Shown piece by piece: positions 26,889 to 36,367 of a stretch of DNA of 64,000 bases. The notes below the pieces were generated by a model. That model did not search any database. It was not told the origin of the DNA and saw only the letters and a program-made list of their open reading frames with translations. How positions within the stretch are numbered: the stretch's first letter is position 1; each line of letters begins with the position of its first letter. A program made the translations under genes and the position numbers. Source of the stretch: Bacillus pseudomycoides (lineage in GTDB: Bacteria > Bacillota > Bacilli > Bacillales > Bacillaceae_G); assembly GCF_022811845.1 (NCBI RefSeq), contig NZ_CP064266.1, positions 5,022,001 to 5,086,000 of the forward strand, given 5' to 3'.

Positions 26889-27794
26889 CTATCTTCCAAT
26901 GATTTCTACTTCTGTATGCATATCAACACCAAATTTTTCTTTAATTGTTTTTTTGACAAATGCAATTAAATTCAGTACATCTTGTGCTGATGCAGATCCT
27001 GCATTGACAATAAAGTTTCCATGCATTTCAGAAATTTTCGCACCACCGATTTGATATCCACGTAGGCCTGCCTTTTCCACTAAATCTCCAGCAAAATGGG
27101 GTAGTGGATTTCTAAATATACTGCCAGCACAAGGATGATTCCATGGTTGCGTTTCACGGCGATAGTCTTTATTCTTTTGCATTATACTTACTATTTCTTC
27201 ACGATTCCCTGCTTTCAACTGCAATTCCGCTTCTACTACAATGCCAGGACGCTTTGTTTGTAGTACAGAAGTCCGATAAGAAAATTCCATCTCTTCTTTT
27301 GTTAGCCACTTCATTGTACCATCATCAAACATAATATGAGCTCTCGTTAAAACTTCTGACATATCTGATTTATGCGCACCGGCATTCATATATACTGCCC
27401 CACCGATACTCCCTGGGATACCACTAGCAAATTCTAATCCAGCTAGACCTTGGCGACTAAGTAGTGTTGACAACTTAATAAGAGGATATCCTCCTCCAAC
27501 TCGTACAGTAGTTCCTTCTACTTCTAGGTGATCTAATCCTTCTCCTAAACGAATTACAACACCTTCAATACCGTTATCAGATACGAGTAGATTAGACCCA
27601 CGTCCAATTGCTGTCCACTTTGTGTGATATTTCTTTACTAAATCTAAAGTCTTTTCCACACCAATCACACTACTTGGCACGATTAGAATATCAGCTGGCC
27701 CACCTATTTTCATAGTTGTATAACGAGCTAACGCTTCATTTTCTAACACTTTACCAACTTCTGCTTCGATAAGTTCCTTTGCTAATTGTTGCAT
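26889..27794 (-). CDS. murB: UDP-N-acetylenolpyruvoylglucosamine reductase
   Basis: NADPH/FAD enzyme that reduces the enolpyruvyl group to make UDP-MurNAc. I start at MQQLAKELIEAEVG (27794, GGGGGAGATCATC ahead), giving 301 residues, the usual B. cereus-group length. FAD-binding PCMH domain with TTMKIGGPADILIVP and GRGSNLLVSD, type II MurB C-terminal domain with CAGSIFRNP (active-site Ser region) and a final HTEVEIIG glutamate. It follows murG by 50 bases. Confidence 0.97.
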   Translation of the reverse strand: MQQLAKELIEAEVGKVLENEALARYTTMKIGGPADILIVPSSVIGVEKTLDLVKKYHTKWTAIGRGSNLLVSDNGIEGVVIRLGEGLDHLEVEGTTVRVGGGYPLIKLSTLLSRQGLAGLEFASGIPGSIGGAVYMNAGAHKSDMSEVLTRAHIMFDDGTMKWLTKEEMEFSYRTSVLQTKRPGIVVEAELQLKAGNREEIVSIMQKNKDYRRETQPWNHPCAGSIFRNPLPHFAGDLVEKAGLRGYQIGGAKISEMHGNFIVNAGSASAQDVLNLIAFVKKTIKEKFGVDMHTEVEIIGR

Positions 27795-27844
27795 GATGAT
27801 CTCCCCCATATTAAATCTCCGTATTACAGTAGTATGCAGGGCAT

Positions 27845-28948
27845 TCACCTAACGTTATTTTTTACAAGCTTTTTCATTACTTCAAATAACTTATTCGCTG
27901 CATCCGGAATGCCTAACTGCGTAGCAGCTAGTTTCATATTTTGTAATGTTTGTGTATTTAATAGAATTTCATCAATATCATGAAGAAGCGTTTCAGCAGT
28001 TAAATCTTTTTCAAGAAGCATTTTTGCTGCCCCTTTATCGACAACTGATCTCGCATTTTTCTCTTGATGGTTATTCGTCACATAAGGACTCGGAATTAAA
28101 ATACTTGGTTTACCTAGCGCTGTTAACTCTGCTAACGTTGTAGCACCAGCACGTGAAACAACAAGATCCACCCCAGTAAGTACCTCTGGCATATTATGAA
28201 TAAATGGTTTAATAATTACATTATTCGGATTTCCTTTTTGCTTTACAGCCTCCATGACTTTATCATAATGCACTTCACCTGTGATATACAATACTTCATA
28301 ATCTTTGTTACCAAATTGTTCAATTGCTGCTACAAATGCATCATTAATCGGTCTTGCTCCGCGACTCCCACCAAAAATAAGCACAGATTTTTTAGAAAGA
28401 GATAATCCAACAGAACGCTTTCCTTTCATGCCATTTTGATTCATTACTTCTGATGCACGCGGATTTCCTGTCATAACAACTTTCGACTTTGGAAAATGTT
28501 CTGTTGCCGCTTCAAAACAAACCGCTACCTTATCCACATAGCGACTTAAAAATTTATTCGTTACACCAGGGACACTATTTTGCTCGTGTACAATTGTTGG
28601 AATTCCTAATTTTGCTGCCGCGTAAACGACTGGACCGCATACATAGCCCCCTGTACCAATTACAACATCGGGATTGAAACGACGAATATATCTTTTACTA
28701 TCTTGCACCCCTCTTAGAAAACGCATCACTGTTTTTACATTATCAAGAGATATTTTTCGTTTAAATCCACTAATGACAATTGATTGAAATGGTATTCCTG
28801 CTTTTGGAACGATTGTACTTTCTAATCCATTTTCCGTACCAATGTATAAAAACCTTGCTTCAGGATGTAGTTTTTTTATTTCTCTAATTAAAGCAAGAGC
28901 TGGATATATATGACCTCCTGTGCCACCACCACTAACTAATACTCGCAC
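27845..28948 (-). CDS. murG: UDP-GlcNAc:lipid I N-acetylglucosaminyltransferase
   Basis: Converts lipid I to lipid II at the inner membrane face. The 367-residue GT-B glycosyltransferase shows the N-terminal GGGTGGHIYPALA loop, a hydrophobic patch, VIGTGGYVCGPVVYAA and the UDP-GlcNAc site with FGGSRGARPIN and the RAGATTLAEL motif near residue 265. Length is normal. It is 50 bases from murB and about 110 from spoVE, from which it is separated by a terminator. Confidence 0.97.
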   Translation of the reverse strand: MRVLVSGGGTGGHIYPALALIREIKKLHPEARFLYIGTENGLESTIVPKAGIPFQSIVISGFKRKISLDNVKTVMRFLRGVQDSKRYIRRFNPDVVIGTGGYVCGPVVYAAAKLGIPTIVHEQNSVPGVTNKFLSRYVDKVAVCFEAATEHFPKSKVVMTGNPRASEVMNQNGMKGKRSVGLSLSKKSVLIFGGSRGARPINDAFVAAIEQFGNKDYEVLYITGEVHYDKVMEAVKQKGNPNNVIIKPFIHNMPEVLTGVDLVVSRAGATTLAELTALGKPSILIPSPYVTNNHQEKNARSVVDKGAAKMLLEKDLTAETLLHDIDEILLNTQTLQNMKLAATQLGIPDAANKLFEVMKKLVKNNVR

Positions 28949-29029
28949 TACAAATTCCTCCGCTTCTCTGTTCTAAATTCAATTTTATATACTATATACT
29001 TACTTAATATATTTTCCGTTTTCTACACA

Positions 29030-29058
29030 CGAAAAACCCTGTCTTATAAACAGGGTTT
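29030..29058 (-). terminator. Terminator overlapping the spoVE stop
   Basis: AAACCCTGT / ACAGGGTTT with a 7-nt loop; the minus strand continues TTTTCG. The stem begins within the spoVE stop codon. Confidence 0.8.
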
Positions 29059-30148
29059 AGTAGCGAGAATGACGACTTATATTCAATAATACGCCAACTG
29101 CCATTAGCATTAAGGTCAAACTCGACCCACCATAACTTAAAAATGGCAAAGTAATTCCTGTAACAGGCATTAGTCCTGTTACAACACCAACATTGATCAT
29201 CACTTGAATCGCAATCATCGCCACAATACCTACTGCCAAAAACGTACCATATAAATCAGGCGCTCCCAATGCTATACGAATCCCACGCCATAATAACAGA
29301 CTAAATAATAATAACACAAACGACCCACCAATAAAACCTAATTCTTCGGATAAAATCGCAAAAATAAAGTCAGTTTGTGGCTCTGGTAAATAAAGAAATT
29401 TTTGTCTACTTTGTCCAAGTCCAAGCCCAAATAAACCACCAGGACCGATTGCAAGTAGCGATTGAATAATCTGGAATCCACTCCCGAGTGGATCTGACCA
29501 TGGATCCAAGTAAGAAGTAATTCGTTTCATTCGATATGGTGCTGATGCAATTAATCCAACAAATCCTGCTACTCCTATTAATCCTAACATCGAAAAATGA
29601 AAAACACGTGCTCCTGAAATAAAAATCATTACGATACATGTCCCAACCATTACTGTCCCTGTCCCAAGATCTGGCTGTAACATAATCATGCCAAATGCAA
29701 CAAATACAAAACCAAGTGCGGGAAGTAGTCCTCGTTTAAACGAAGTAATTAACTTTTGCTTTTCTGCTAAAAATTTAGCCAAAAAAATAATCATCGCAAA
29801 TTTCATAAATTCTGACGGTTGAATCGAAAATGCTCCAATCCCAATCCAGCTTCGTGCTCCTCCCCGAACAAGTCCAACTCCAGGAATCAGGACAAGGATA
29901 AGCAGAATAAAACAAACCAGTAAAATCATCTTCGAATAGGTCCGCCATGTCCAGTAGTCAATTTTCATGATAAAAAACATGGCAGCTACACCAATCCCCG
30001 CAAATAGCAACTGTCGTTTTGCAAAAAAGAATGAATCACCCATCTTATAGGAAGCCCAGACAGCACTTGCACTGTAGACCATTATCATTCCAATTGTTAA
30101 CAACAAAAGCGTAACGATAATTAAAATAAAATCAGGTGTTTTCTTCAT
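29057..30148 (-). CDS. spoVE: SEDS-family peptidoglycan glycosyltransferase SpoVE (FtsW-like)
   Basis: Polytopic SEDS protein that polymerises glycan, here most likely for spore cortex. Starts at MKKTPDFILIIV (30148), 363 residues, ten membrane segments. Family motifs include MVYSASAVWA, RGGARSWIGIG, QPSEFMKFAMIIFLAKF, QPDLGTGTV and GLMPVTGITLPFLSYGGSS. Position between murD and murG is that of B. subtilis spoVE rather than the separate vegetative ftsW. Its partner PBP is the nearby SpoVD. SpoVE versus FtsW is decided by synteny. Confidence 0.9.
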   Translation of the reverse strand: MKKTPDFILIIVTLLLLTIGMIMVYSASAVWASYKMGDSFFFAKRQLLFAGIGVAAMFFIMKIDYWTWRTYSKMILLVCFILLILVLIPGVGLVRGGARSWIGIGAFSIQPSEFMKFAMIIFLAKFLAEKQKLITSFKRGLLPALGFVFVAFGMIMLQPDLGTGTVMVGTCIVMIFISGARVFHFSMLGLIGVAGFVGLIASAPYRMKRITSYLDPWSDPLGSGFQIIQSLLAIGPGGLFGLGLGQSRQKFLYLPEPQTDFIFAILSEELGFIGGSFVLLLFSLLLWRGIRIALGAPDLYGTFLAVGIVAMIAIQVMINVGVVTGLMPVTGITLPFLSYGGSSLTLMLMAVGVLLNISRHSRY

Positions 30149-30191
30149 TTGCAATGAGCACCACCTCTTTTGAAGAAGCTTTTTGTTCTAT

Positions 30192-30230
30192 GTAACAAAA
30201 CATCAGTAGGTGTTAACCTACTGATGTCTT
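30192..30230 (-). terminator. Rho-independent terminator after murD
   Basis: ACATCAGTAGGT / ACCTACTGATGT, a 12-bp perfect stem with a 4-nt loop, followed on the minus strand by TTTGTTAC. It lies 8-10 bases past the murD stop and separates murD from spoVE. Confidence 0.85.
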
Positions 30231-30237
30231 GATTACT

Positions 30238-31590
30238 TTATATAAGTTTATGCACAGCTTGTATAAAAATGTCTCCTCTTTCTTCAAATGTTTTAAATTG
30301 ATCCCAGCTTGCACATGCTGGTGAAAGAAGAATAACATCTCCATCTGCAGAAAAAGCATACGCTTTTTCTACTGCCTCTTCTAAATTATCGACAGTTTCA
30401 ATAATATCTAATCCTGCTTTTTGTGCTGCCTTTACTAATTTTGATGCAGTTTGTCCATATGTCACAATCGCTTTCACATGTTCAAAGTATGGGATTAAAT
30501 CATCAAATTCATTCCCACGATCAAGACCACCTGCTAATAGAATAATAGGCTGCGTGAATGCAGATAAAGCTTTTTCTGTCGCTAACATATTCGTTGCTTT
30601 AGAATCATTATAAAACTTACGATTGTTAATTGTTGTTACATACTCTAGACGATGTTTTACTCCTGTAAAACGTTTTAATACAGTAATAATCGCTTCATTC
30701 GCTACACCTGACAATTTCGCAATGCTCATTGCCGCTAAAATATTTTCCAAGTTATGCTTACCAGGTAAAACGATGTCCTTAATTTCAACAACTTTCTCAC
30801 CTTTGAAATAAAGAGCACCCTCTTTAATACATGCACCATCTTCAATTACTTTCGTAGCTGAAAATAATACCTTTTGCCCTTTACTATTCGCTGATAAAGC
30901 CATCACATCTGCATCATCGGCATTAATTACACTGTAATCTGCTTCAGTTTGGTTTTTAAAAATATTCGCTTTCGCTAAACCATACTCTTTCTTTGTACCA
31001 TGATAATCTAAATGTGCTTCAAATAAATTTAAAAATGCTGCAATTTTAGGTTGGAATGTTTCTACTCCCATTAACTGGAATGATGAAAGTTCTGTAACTA
31101 CTATTTCATTTTCTTTCGCTGTCTGCGCAACTTCACACGCTACAGTACCAATATTTCCAGCAATAACAGGATGTTTCTGCCCTTCTTTTAACATTTCAAA
31201 AGTTAGCATTGTCGTAGTTGTTTTACCATTAGATCCCGTAATTCCAACAAGCGGTGCCTTTGAAATACGATACGCGAGTTCCACTTCTGTTACAATTGGA
31301 ATTTGTTTTTCTCTTGCTGCAACAAGTAATGGATTAGAATATGGAATCCCTGGATTTTTTACAACGAGTGAAATATTTCTTTCTAGCAATTCTAGTGGAT
31401 GACCACCGCATACAACGTCCATTCCTTTTGCTTGTAATTCTGCAGCTAATACATTTTTAGCTAAAGGTTTTCCGTCATTTACAATTACATTTGCACCTAA
31501 ACTTTTTAATAAAGTTGCTGCTGCATAACCACTTTTCGCAATACCTAATACAAGAATATTTTTATTTTGATATTCAGTTACAGTTTTCAA
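30238..31590 (-). CDS. murD: UDP-MurNAc-L-alanine:D-glutamate ligase
   Basis: Adds D-Glu to UDP-MurNAc-L-Ala. The 450-residue Mur ligase has an N-terminal Rossmann-like domain (VLGIAKSGYAAATLL), a central ATPase with P-loop GITGSNGKTTTT near residue 115 and a C-terminal domain with YNDSKATN (Lys/Asp contacts to the substrate) and LLAGGLDRG. The start codon abuts the mraY stop, as is usual in this cluster. Confidence 0.97.
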   Translation of the reverse strand: MKTVTEYQNKNILVLGIAKSGYAAATLLKSLGANVIVNDGKPLAKNVLAAELQAKGMDVVCGGHPLELLERNISLVVKNPGIPYSNPLLVAAREKQIPIVTEVELAYRISKAPLVGITGSNGKTTTTMLTFEMLKEGQKHPVIAGNIGTVACEVAQTAKENEIVVTELSSFQLMGVETFQPKIAAFLNLFEAHLDYHGTKKEYGLAKANIFKNQTEADYSVINADDADVMALSANSKGQKVLFSATKVIEDGACIKEGALYFKGEKVVEIKDIVLPGKHNLENILAAMSIAKLSGVANEAIITVLKRFTGVKHRLEYVTTINNRKFYNDSKATNMLATEKALSAFTQPIILLAGGLDRGNEFDDLIPYFEHVKAIVTYGQTASKLVKAAQKAGLDIIETVDNLEEAVEKAYAFSADGDVILLSPACASWDQFKTFEERGDIFIQAVHKLI

Positions 31591-32565
31591 TTACATCCAC
31601 ACCCCGATATAAATTCCTAATACTGCCAATAAAAATCCTACAGACCAGAATGTTACAACAACGCGCCACTCTGACCAACCACATAATTCGTAATGATGAT
31701 GTAGTGGACTCATTTTAAAGACACGTTTCCCTGTCGTTTTAAATGAAATAACTTGAATAATAACAGATAATGTTTCCATTACAAATACGCCGCCAATTAC
31801 AACAAGCAATAGTTCTTGTTTTAATAAGATCGCTACAGCAGCTATTGCACCACCTAAAGCGAGGGAACCTGTGTCTCCCATAAATACCTTAGCTGGATTT
31901 GCATTAAATACTAAAAATCCAAGTACCGCTCCGACAACTGCCATACAGAAAATCGCTACGGCATATTGATTTTGCGCAACTGCAATAATACCAAATGCTC
32001 CAAATGCAATTGCAGCTGTTCCTGATAATAATCCATCTAGACCATCTGTTAAATTGACTGCATTTGATCCACCAATAAGCATAAATAATACAAGAATAAA
32101 ATACGCCCAGTGTAAATCAAATTTAATATCAGTTCCTGGAATCATTAAATTTGTATCAAATCCCTGTCCTTTTGCGATTACAAAGAATGCAATCGCAATA
32201 ACTAGCTGACCGATTAATTTTTGTTTTGATGTTAAACCAAGATTTCTTTTTTTAACAACTTTTATATAGTCATCTAAAAAGCCAATTAGTCCATAACCAA
32301 ATGTAACTAATAACAATAACGATACTTCCGCACCTAAATGTTTAAATTTAATTGCCATAATGAGTGTTGTCACCATCATAGACACATAAATGACAATACC
32401 ACCCATCGTTGGTGTTCCTGATTTCTTTTGATGTGATTTCGGTCCTTCATCACGAATACTCTGCCCAAACTTTAACTTACGTAAAAATGGAATAAACAAT
32501 GGCGATAGGGCCACTGAAATTAAGAAAGCTACCCCAGCCGTTACTAATAAACCTTGTTCTAGCAC
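31591..32565 (-). CDS. mraY: Phospho-N-acetylmuramoyl-pentapeptide transferase
   Basis: Transfers phospho-MurNAc-pentapeptide to undecaprenyl phosphate to form lipid I. The start is a GTG at 32565 (VLEQGLLVTAG), with GAGGAGG 7-8 bases upstream; the ATG 18 bases earlier overlaps the ribosome-binding site. 324 residues and ten membrane segments. Catalytic aspartates lie in FLDDYIKV and in NLTDGLDGL, and the MDGTGS-type loop VFMGDTGSLALG and histidine-rich SPLHHHYE are present. Confidence 0.97.
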   Translation of the reverse strand: MLEQGLLVTAGVAFLISVALSPLFIPFLRKLKFGQSIRDEGPKSHQKKSGTPTMGGIVIYVSMMVTTLIMAIKFKHLGAEVSLLLLVTFGYGLIGFLDDYIKVVKKRNLGLTSKQKLIGQLVIAIAFFVIAKGQGFDTNLMIPGTDIKFDLHWAYFILVLFMLIGGSNAVNLTDGLDGLLSGTAAIAFGAFGIIAVAQNQYAVAIFCMAVVGAVLGFLVFNANPAKVFMGDTGSLALGGAIAAVAILLKQELLLVVIGGVFVMETLSVIIQVISFKTTGKRVFKMSPLHHHYELCGWSEWRVVVTFWSVGFLLAVLGIYIGVWM

Positions 32566-32587
32566 ATGTAGTCCTCCTCTCATGTTG

Positions 32588-34063
32588 TTACTCTTTGTTG
32601 TTTAAACGCTCCGTGATTGCCTCTTTTGCAATTTCACGATCGTCAAAATGATGTACTTCTTTACCAATAATTTGGTATGTTTCATGCCCTTTTCCAGCAA
32701 TAATAATAATATCTTCTGCTTTCGCTTCTAAAATCGCATGAAAAATCGCTTCTTTTCGATCAACAATTACTTCATAATTATTTCCTTTTGCACCTGTTAA
32801 CATATCATCTAAAATTGATTTTGGATCTTCACTTCTTGGATTGTCTGAAGTCAAAATTGCATGCGTTGTATATTTTGTAGCGACACCTGCCATAATCGGT
32901 CTTTTCGTCCGATCACGATCGCCGCCACAACCAACAATACAATATACATTCCCTTTTGCAAATTGTTTTGCTGTCGTTAATACATTTTCTAAGCTATCTG
33001 GCGTGTGTGCATAATCGACAATAACTGTATAATCTTGACCGCCATCTACAACTTCAAAACGTCCTGGAACTCCAGTTAACTTTTTCACAACATCAATAAT
33101 TGTTTGTAAAGATACACCTGAAACAAGAGTAGCCGCTATCGCCGCTAAAACATTGTATACATTAAACTTCCCAATTAATTTCATCGTAATATCTATACTT
33201 TCACTTGGTGTAACAAGACTAAATGTTGTTCCACCGCTCGTCATTACAATATTTTTTGCCATAATATCGCTATGTGTATCAATTCCATACGTAATAACTG
33301 TAGCCGCCGTACTTCTCATATACTCTTCTGCTACTGGATCATCATTATTTAACACAGCGTACTTTTCACGATCATGGTGGTAGCTATTGCCAAGCTGCGC
33401 AAACAGCAAACCTTTTGCATGTTTATATTCTTCCATCGTTTTATGATAATCTAAATGATCCTGCGTTAAATTTGTAAATACCGCCACATCATAATCACAA
33501 CCATGTACACGGCCAAGATCTAATGCATGTGAAGAAACTTCCATTACTGCGCTATTTACGTTTTGCTCAACCATACGGTGAAACGTTTGCTGAAGTGTCA
33601 GTGCATCTGGCGTTGTATTTTTCACCTCGAATGTTTCATCACCGATTTTCATATTAATTGTTCCAATTAGCCCTGTTTTATGACCATGTGCTCGCATAAT
33701 TTCATCCATAATGTGCGACGTTGTTGTCTTTCCATTTGTACCTGTAATCCCAATCAAATGTAACTTATGCGTTGGCTGTCCGTAAAAGTAATCAGCTAAA
33801 ACCGCTAAAGAACGATAGGTATTTTTCACAAGTACAACTGGAACGTCAACATCAATCGGTCTTTCCGCAACAATAGCAGCCGCACCTTGCGCGGCTGCTT
33901 GCTTAGCAAAATCATGGCTATCAACTGTATATCCTTTCATACATACAAACAAGCTTCCATTTGTCACTTTGCGTGAATCCGCTTCAATGGATGTAATTTC
34001 TGGATTTTCTTTTGGAACAACTGGAAAATCATGCAAACATGATACAAGTGTGTGCAACTTCAT
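32588..34063 (-). CDS. murE: UDP-MurNAc-L-Ala-D-Glu:meso-diaminopimelate ligase
   Basis: Adds the third stem residue to UDP-MurNAc-dipeptide. The 491-residue Mur ligase has P-loop GITGTNGKTTTSHI near residue 110, a carbamylated-lysine region and the DNPRSEDP motif in the C-terminal domain, which specifies meso-diaminopimelate rather than lysine. It lies 22 bases ahead of mraY. Upstream, a 287-base non-coding gap separates it from spoVD, so it may have its own promoter. Confidence 0.97.
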   Translation of the reverse strand: MKLHTLVSCLHDFPVVPKENPEITSIEADSRKVTNGSLFVCMKGYTVDSHDFAKQAAAQGAAAIVAERPIDVDVPVVLVKNTYRSLAVLADYFYGQPTHKLHLIGITGTNGKTTTSHIMDEIMRAHGHKTGLIGTINMKIGDETFEVKNTTPDALTLQQTFHRMVEQNVNSAVMEVSSHALDLGRVHGCDYDVAVFTNLTQDHLDYHKTMEEYKHAKGLLFAQLGNSYHHDREKYAVLNNDDPVAEEYMRSTAATVITYGIDTHSDIMAKNIVMTSGGTTFSLVTPSESIDITMKLIGKFNVYNVLAAIAATLVSGVSLQTIIDVVKKLTGVPGRFEVVDGGQDYTVIVDYAHTPDSLENVLTTAKQFAKGNVYCIVGCGGDRDRTKRPIMAGVATKYTTHAILTSDNPRSEDPKSILDDMLTGAKGNNYEVIVDRKEAIFHAILEAKAEDIIIIAGKGHETYQIIGKEVHHFDDREIAKEAITERLNNKE

Positions 34064-34350
34064 TTCACTAAACCCTCTCTACATTGTTTATTTATCTCTT
34101 ACTTAATAAGCAGTTTTCCCTGTCCTTCATTTGTTAAAAATGAAGAAAGGAAGCATTTCTTAAGAGCCCAAGACATCAGACTCATGTATCAGTGCGACGT
34201 ATAATAAGCTTCACTGATAAAATTCTATTTTATTTCTTATATTCAAGAACAATATACTCTGTTTTCATAGAAAATAATTTTCTATGAAAACAGATATTAT
34301 ATATTAGCTCAACTTTCACCAATTGTATCATAAAACGCAATCTCTGACCT
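34064..34350. other. spoVD-murE intergenic region with a perfect 17-bp hairpin
   Basis: No gene is seen. It contains a perfect inverted repeat TCTGTTTTCATAGAAAA (34258-34274) with its complement at 34278-34294 and a 3-nt loop; no T run follows on either strand, so it is not an ordinary terminator. A smaller pair TATCAGTG / CACTGATA (34187-34194, 34212-34219) is also present. On the minus strand this is the space in which murE promoters should lie. Confidence 0.65.
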
Positions 34351-36267
34351 TTAATTACCGAAGTAAATTCTAATTTTCGAACCTTCTTTTACTTTGGCAC
34401 CAGCTTCTGGCGATTGTTTAATTACTTTATCACCCTCACCACTTACATCAAGCTGTAAGTCTACAAGCTGCGTTTGTAAATCTCTCTTCTTCATTCCAAT
34501 TAAATCCGGAACTTCTATTGTAGGTGTATCGCCCCATTTATATTCCTTCTCAACTTGTTCCTTACGTGGTTCTACTCCCATAACAGGAAGCACATCACGA
34601 AGAATATTCCCTACAATCGGTGCAGCAACAACACCACCAAATTGAGTAATTCCTTTTGGATTATCAACCGCTACATACACAACGATTTGCGGGTCATCTG
34701 CTGGAGCAAATCCAATAAAAGATACAATATAATTGTTATCTAAATATTTTCCATCCTTTACCTTTTGGGCAGTTCCCGTTTTTCCACCCACACGATATCC
34801 GTCAATATATGCACCTTTACCAGAACCTTTCGCTACTACATTTTCTAATGCATAACGAACTTTTTCCGATGTTTCCTTGGAAATAACCTTCTTTTTTGCG
34901 ACTGGTGTTTTCTTCCTTACAACTTGATTATTCGAGGGATCAACAAACTTTTTCGCAATATATGGCTGGTATAACGTCCCACCATTTACAGCTGCCGCTA
35001 CTGCAGCAACTTGTTGAATTGGTGTCACAGAAACCCCTTGCCCGAAAGAAGTAGTTGCTTGTTCAACAGGACCAACCTTATCTAAGTTAAATAAAATCCC
35101 TTTTCCTTCTCCCTGTAAATCAATTCCTGTTTTTTGTCCAAAACCAAAATCACGAATGTATTCGAATAACTTTTCTTTCCCAAGCCTGTCTCCAAGCTCA
35201 ATAAAACCTGGGTTACAAGAATTTTGAACAACTTCTAAAAAAGTTTGGCTACCATGGCCACCTGCTTTCCAACACCGTAGCCTAGCGCCACCAACTTCAG
35301 CTGCTCCATCATCATAAAACGTATCTTTCTCCAAGTCTACTAATTTTTCATTTAAGGCAGCCGCAAGTGTAATGATTTTAAAAGTCGATCCCGGCTCATA
35401 TGTACTCCATACGGGCAAGTTTCGATTAAACACTTCTGGCGAAACGCTCTGAAAATCTGCTGGATCAAAACTTGGTCGACTCGACATCCCTAAAATCTCA
35501 CCATTTTTCGGGTTCATCGCGATTGCTATCATACCATCTGGGTTATACGTAGAATCTGCGATATTCATTTCTCTCTCGATAATCGTATTGATTCGAGAAT
35601 CAATTGTTAGATTTAAATCTAAACCAGCCTCTGGTTTTTTAAAATCATCTCCGACATTTGGCATTCTTTGTCCTTTTGCATCCGCAAAAAATCGCACATG
35701 GCCTTTATCACCATTTAATTCTTTATCATAATATGCCTCAAGTCCCATAAGTCCTTGATTATCACTACCAGCAAAACCTAGTACATGCGATAAATATTTT
35801 CCAAACGGATAATATCGAATGGAATCTTCAGCAATATAAACACCTTTTAAACTTAAAGCTCGCACTTCCTTTGCTTTATCATGAGAAATTTTCCTTCCAC
35901 CTTTATCCAATCTTACAATAGACTCTTTTTTTGTAATCCGTTTATAAATTTCCTCTTTTTGCACACCTAAAACTGCAGCTAACTTCTCTGCAGTCTCTGC
36001 TGGTTTTTCAATTTGCCTTGGTACAACAAAGACAGTTGGTGCACTTTTATTTGTTGCAAGCGCCACACCATTTCGATCTAAAATTTTCCCTCGCTCAGGT
36101 TCAAAAGTAATATTACGACTCCACGAATCTTTCGCACGATCTGTTAACATATTCCCAAGAAAAAACTGTACATATCCAAGACGAATATCAATGATTGTAA
36201 AAATGAGTATACCTGATATAAGTATAAAAATAAGTCGTTTTCTAACTGTTACATTCGATACACGCAT
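34351..36267 (-). CDS. spoVD: Stage V sporulation protein D (class B penicillin-binding protein)
   Basis: Transpeptidase needed for spore cortex synthesis, partner of SpoVE. The 638-residue protein has an N-terminal membrane anchor (about 12-32), a pedestal domain, the transpeptidase domain with the nucleophile Ser in STFKIITLAA, SCN and KTG(TAQ) motifs, and one C-terminal PASTA domain (about 580-638, VPDLIGMKKRDL). A single PASTA domain distinguishes SpoVD from the adjacent PbpB, which has two. Its ribosome-binding site lies in the loop of a strong hairpin. Confidence 0.95.
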   Translation of the reverse strand: MRVSNVTVRKRLIFILISGILIFTIIDIRLGYVQFFLGNMLTDRAKDSWSRNITFEPERGKILDRNGVALATNKSAPTVFVVPRQIEKPAETAEKLAAVLGVQKEEIYKRITKKESIVRLDKGGRKISHDKAKEVRALSLKGVYIAEDSIRYYPFGKYLSHVLGFAGSDNQGLMGLEAYYDKELNGDKGHVRFFADAKGQRMPNVGDDFKKPEAGLDLNLTIDSRINTIIEREMNIADSTYNPDGMIAIAMNPKNGEILGMSSRPSFDPADFQSVSPEVFNRNLPVWSTYEPGSTFKIITLAAALNEKLVDLEKDTFYDDGAAEVGGARLRCWKAGGHGSQTFLEVVQNSCNPGFIELGDRLGKEKLFEYIRDFGFGQKTGIDLQGEGKGILFNLDKVGPVEQATTSFGQGVSVTPIQQVAAVAAAVNGGTLYQPYIAKKFVDPSNNQVVRKKTPVAKKKVISKETSEKVRYALENVVAKGSGKGAYIDGYRVGGKTGTAQKVKDGKYLDNNYIVSFIGFAPADDPQIVVYVAVDNPKGITQFGGVVAAPIVGNILRDVLPVMGVEPRKEQVEKEYKWGDTPTIEVPDLIGMKKRDLQTQLVDLQLDVSGEGDKVIKQSPEAGAKVKEGSKIRIYFGN

Positions 36268-36307
36268 ATTGGAACAAGCCTCCTTTACGCCTAGCTTGTT
36301 CCAATAT
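36266..36307 (-). promoter_or_regulatory. Hairpin enclosing the spoVD ribosome-binding site
   Basis: On the minus strand a perfect 14-bp stem (ATATTGGAACAAGC / GCTTGTTCCAATAT) encloses a 14-nt loop TAGGCGTAAAGGAG that carries most of the Shine-Dalgarno, with the last G in the stem. The A and T of the ATG start codon are the last pairs of the stem. Either it is a translational control element for spoVD or a weak terminator for pbpB; no T run follows it. Confidence 0.7.
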
Positions 36308-36367
36308 ATGCTTGTACCTGCTCAGATAGAACCTCTTACCTCTCTTACCTGATATGCATCTACAATA

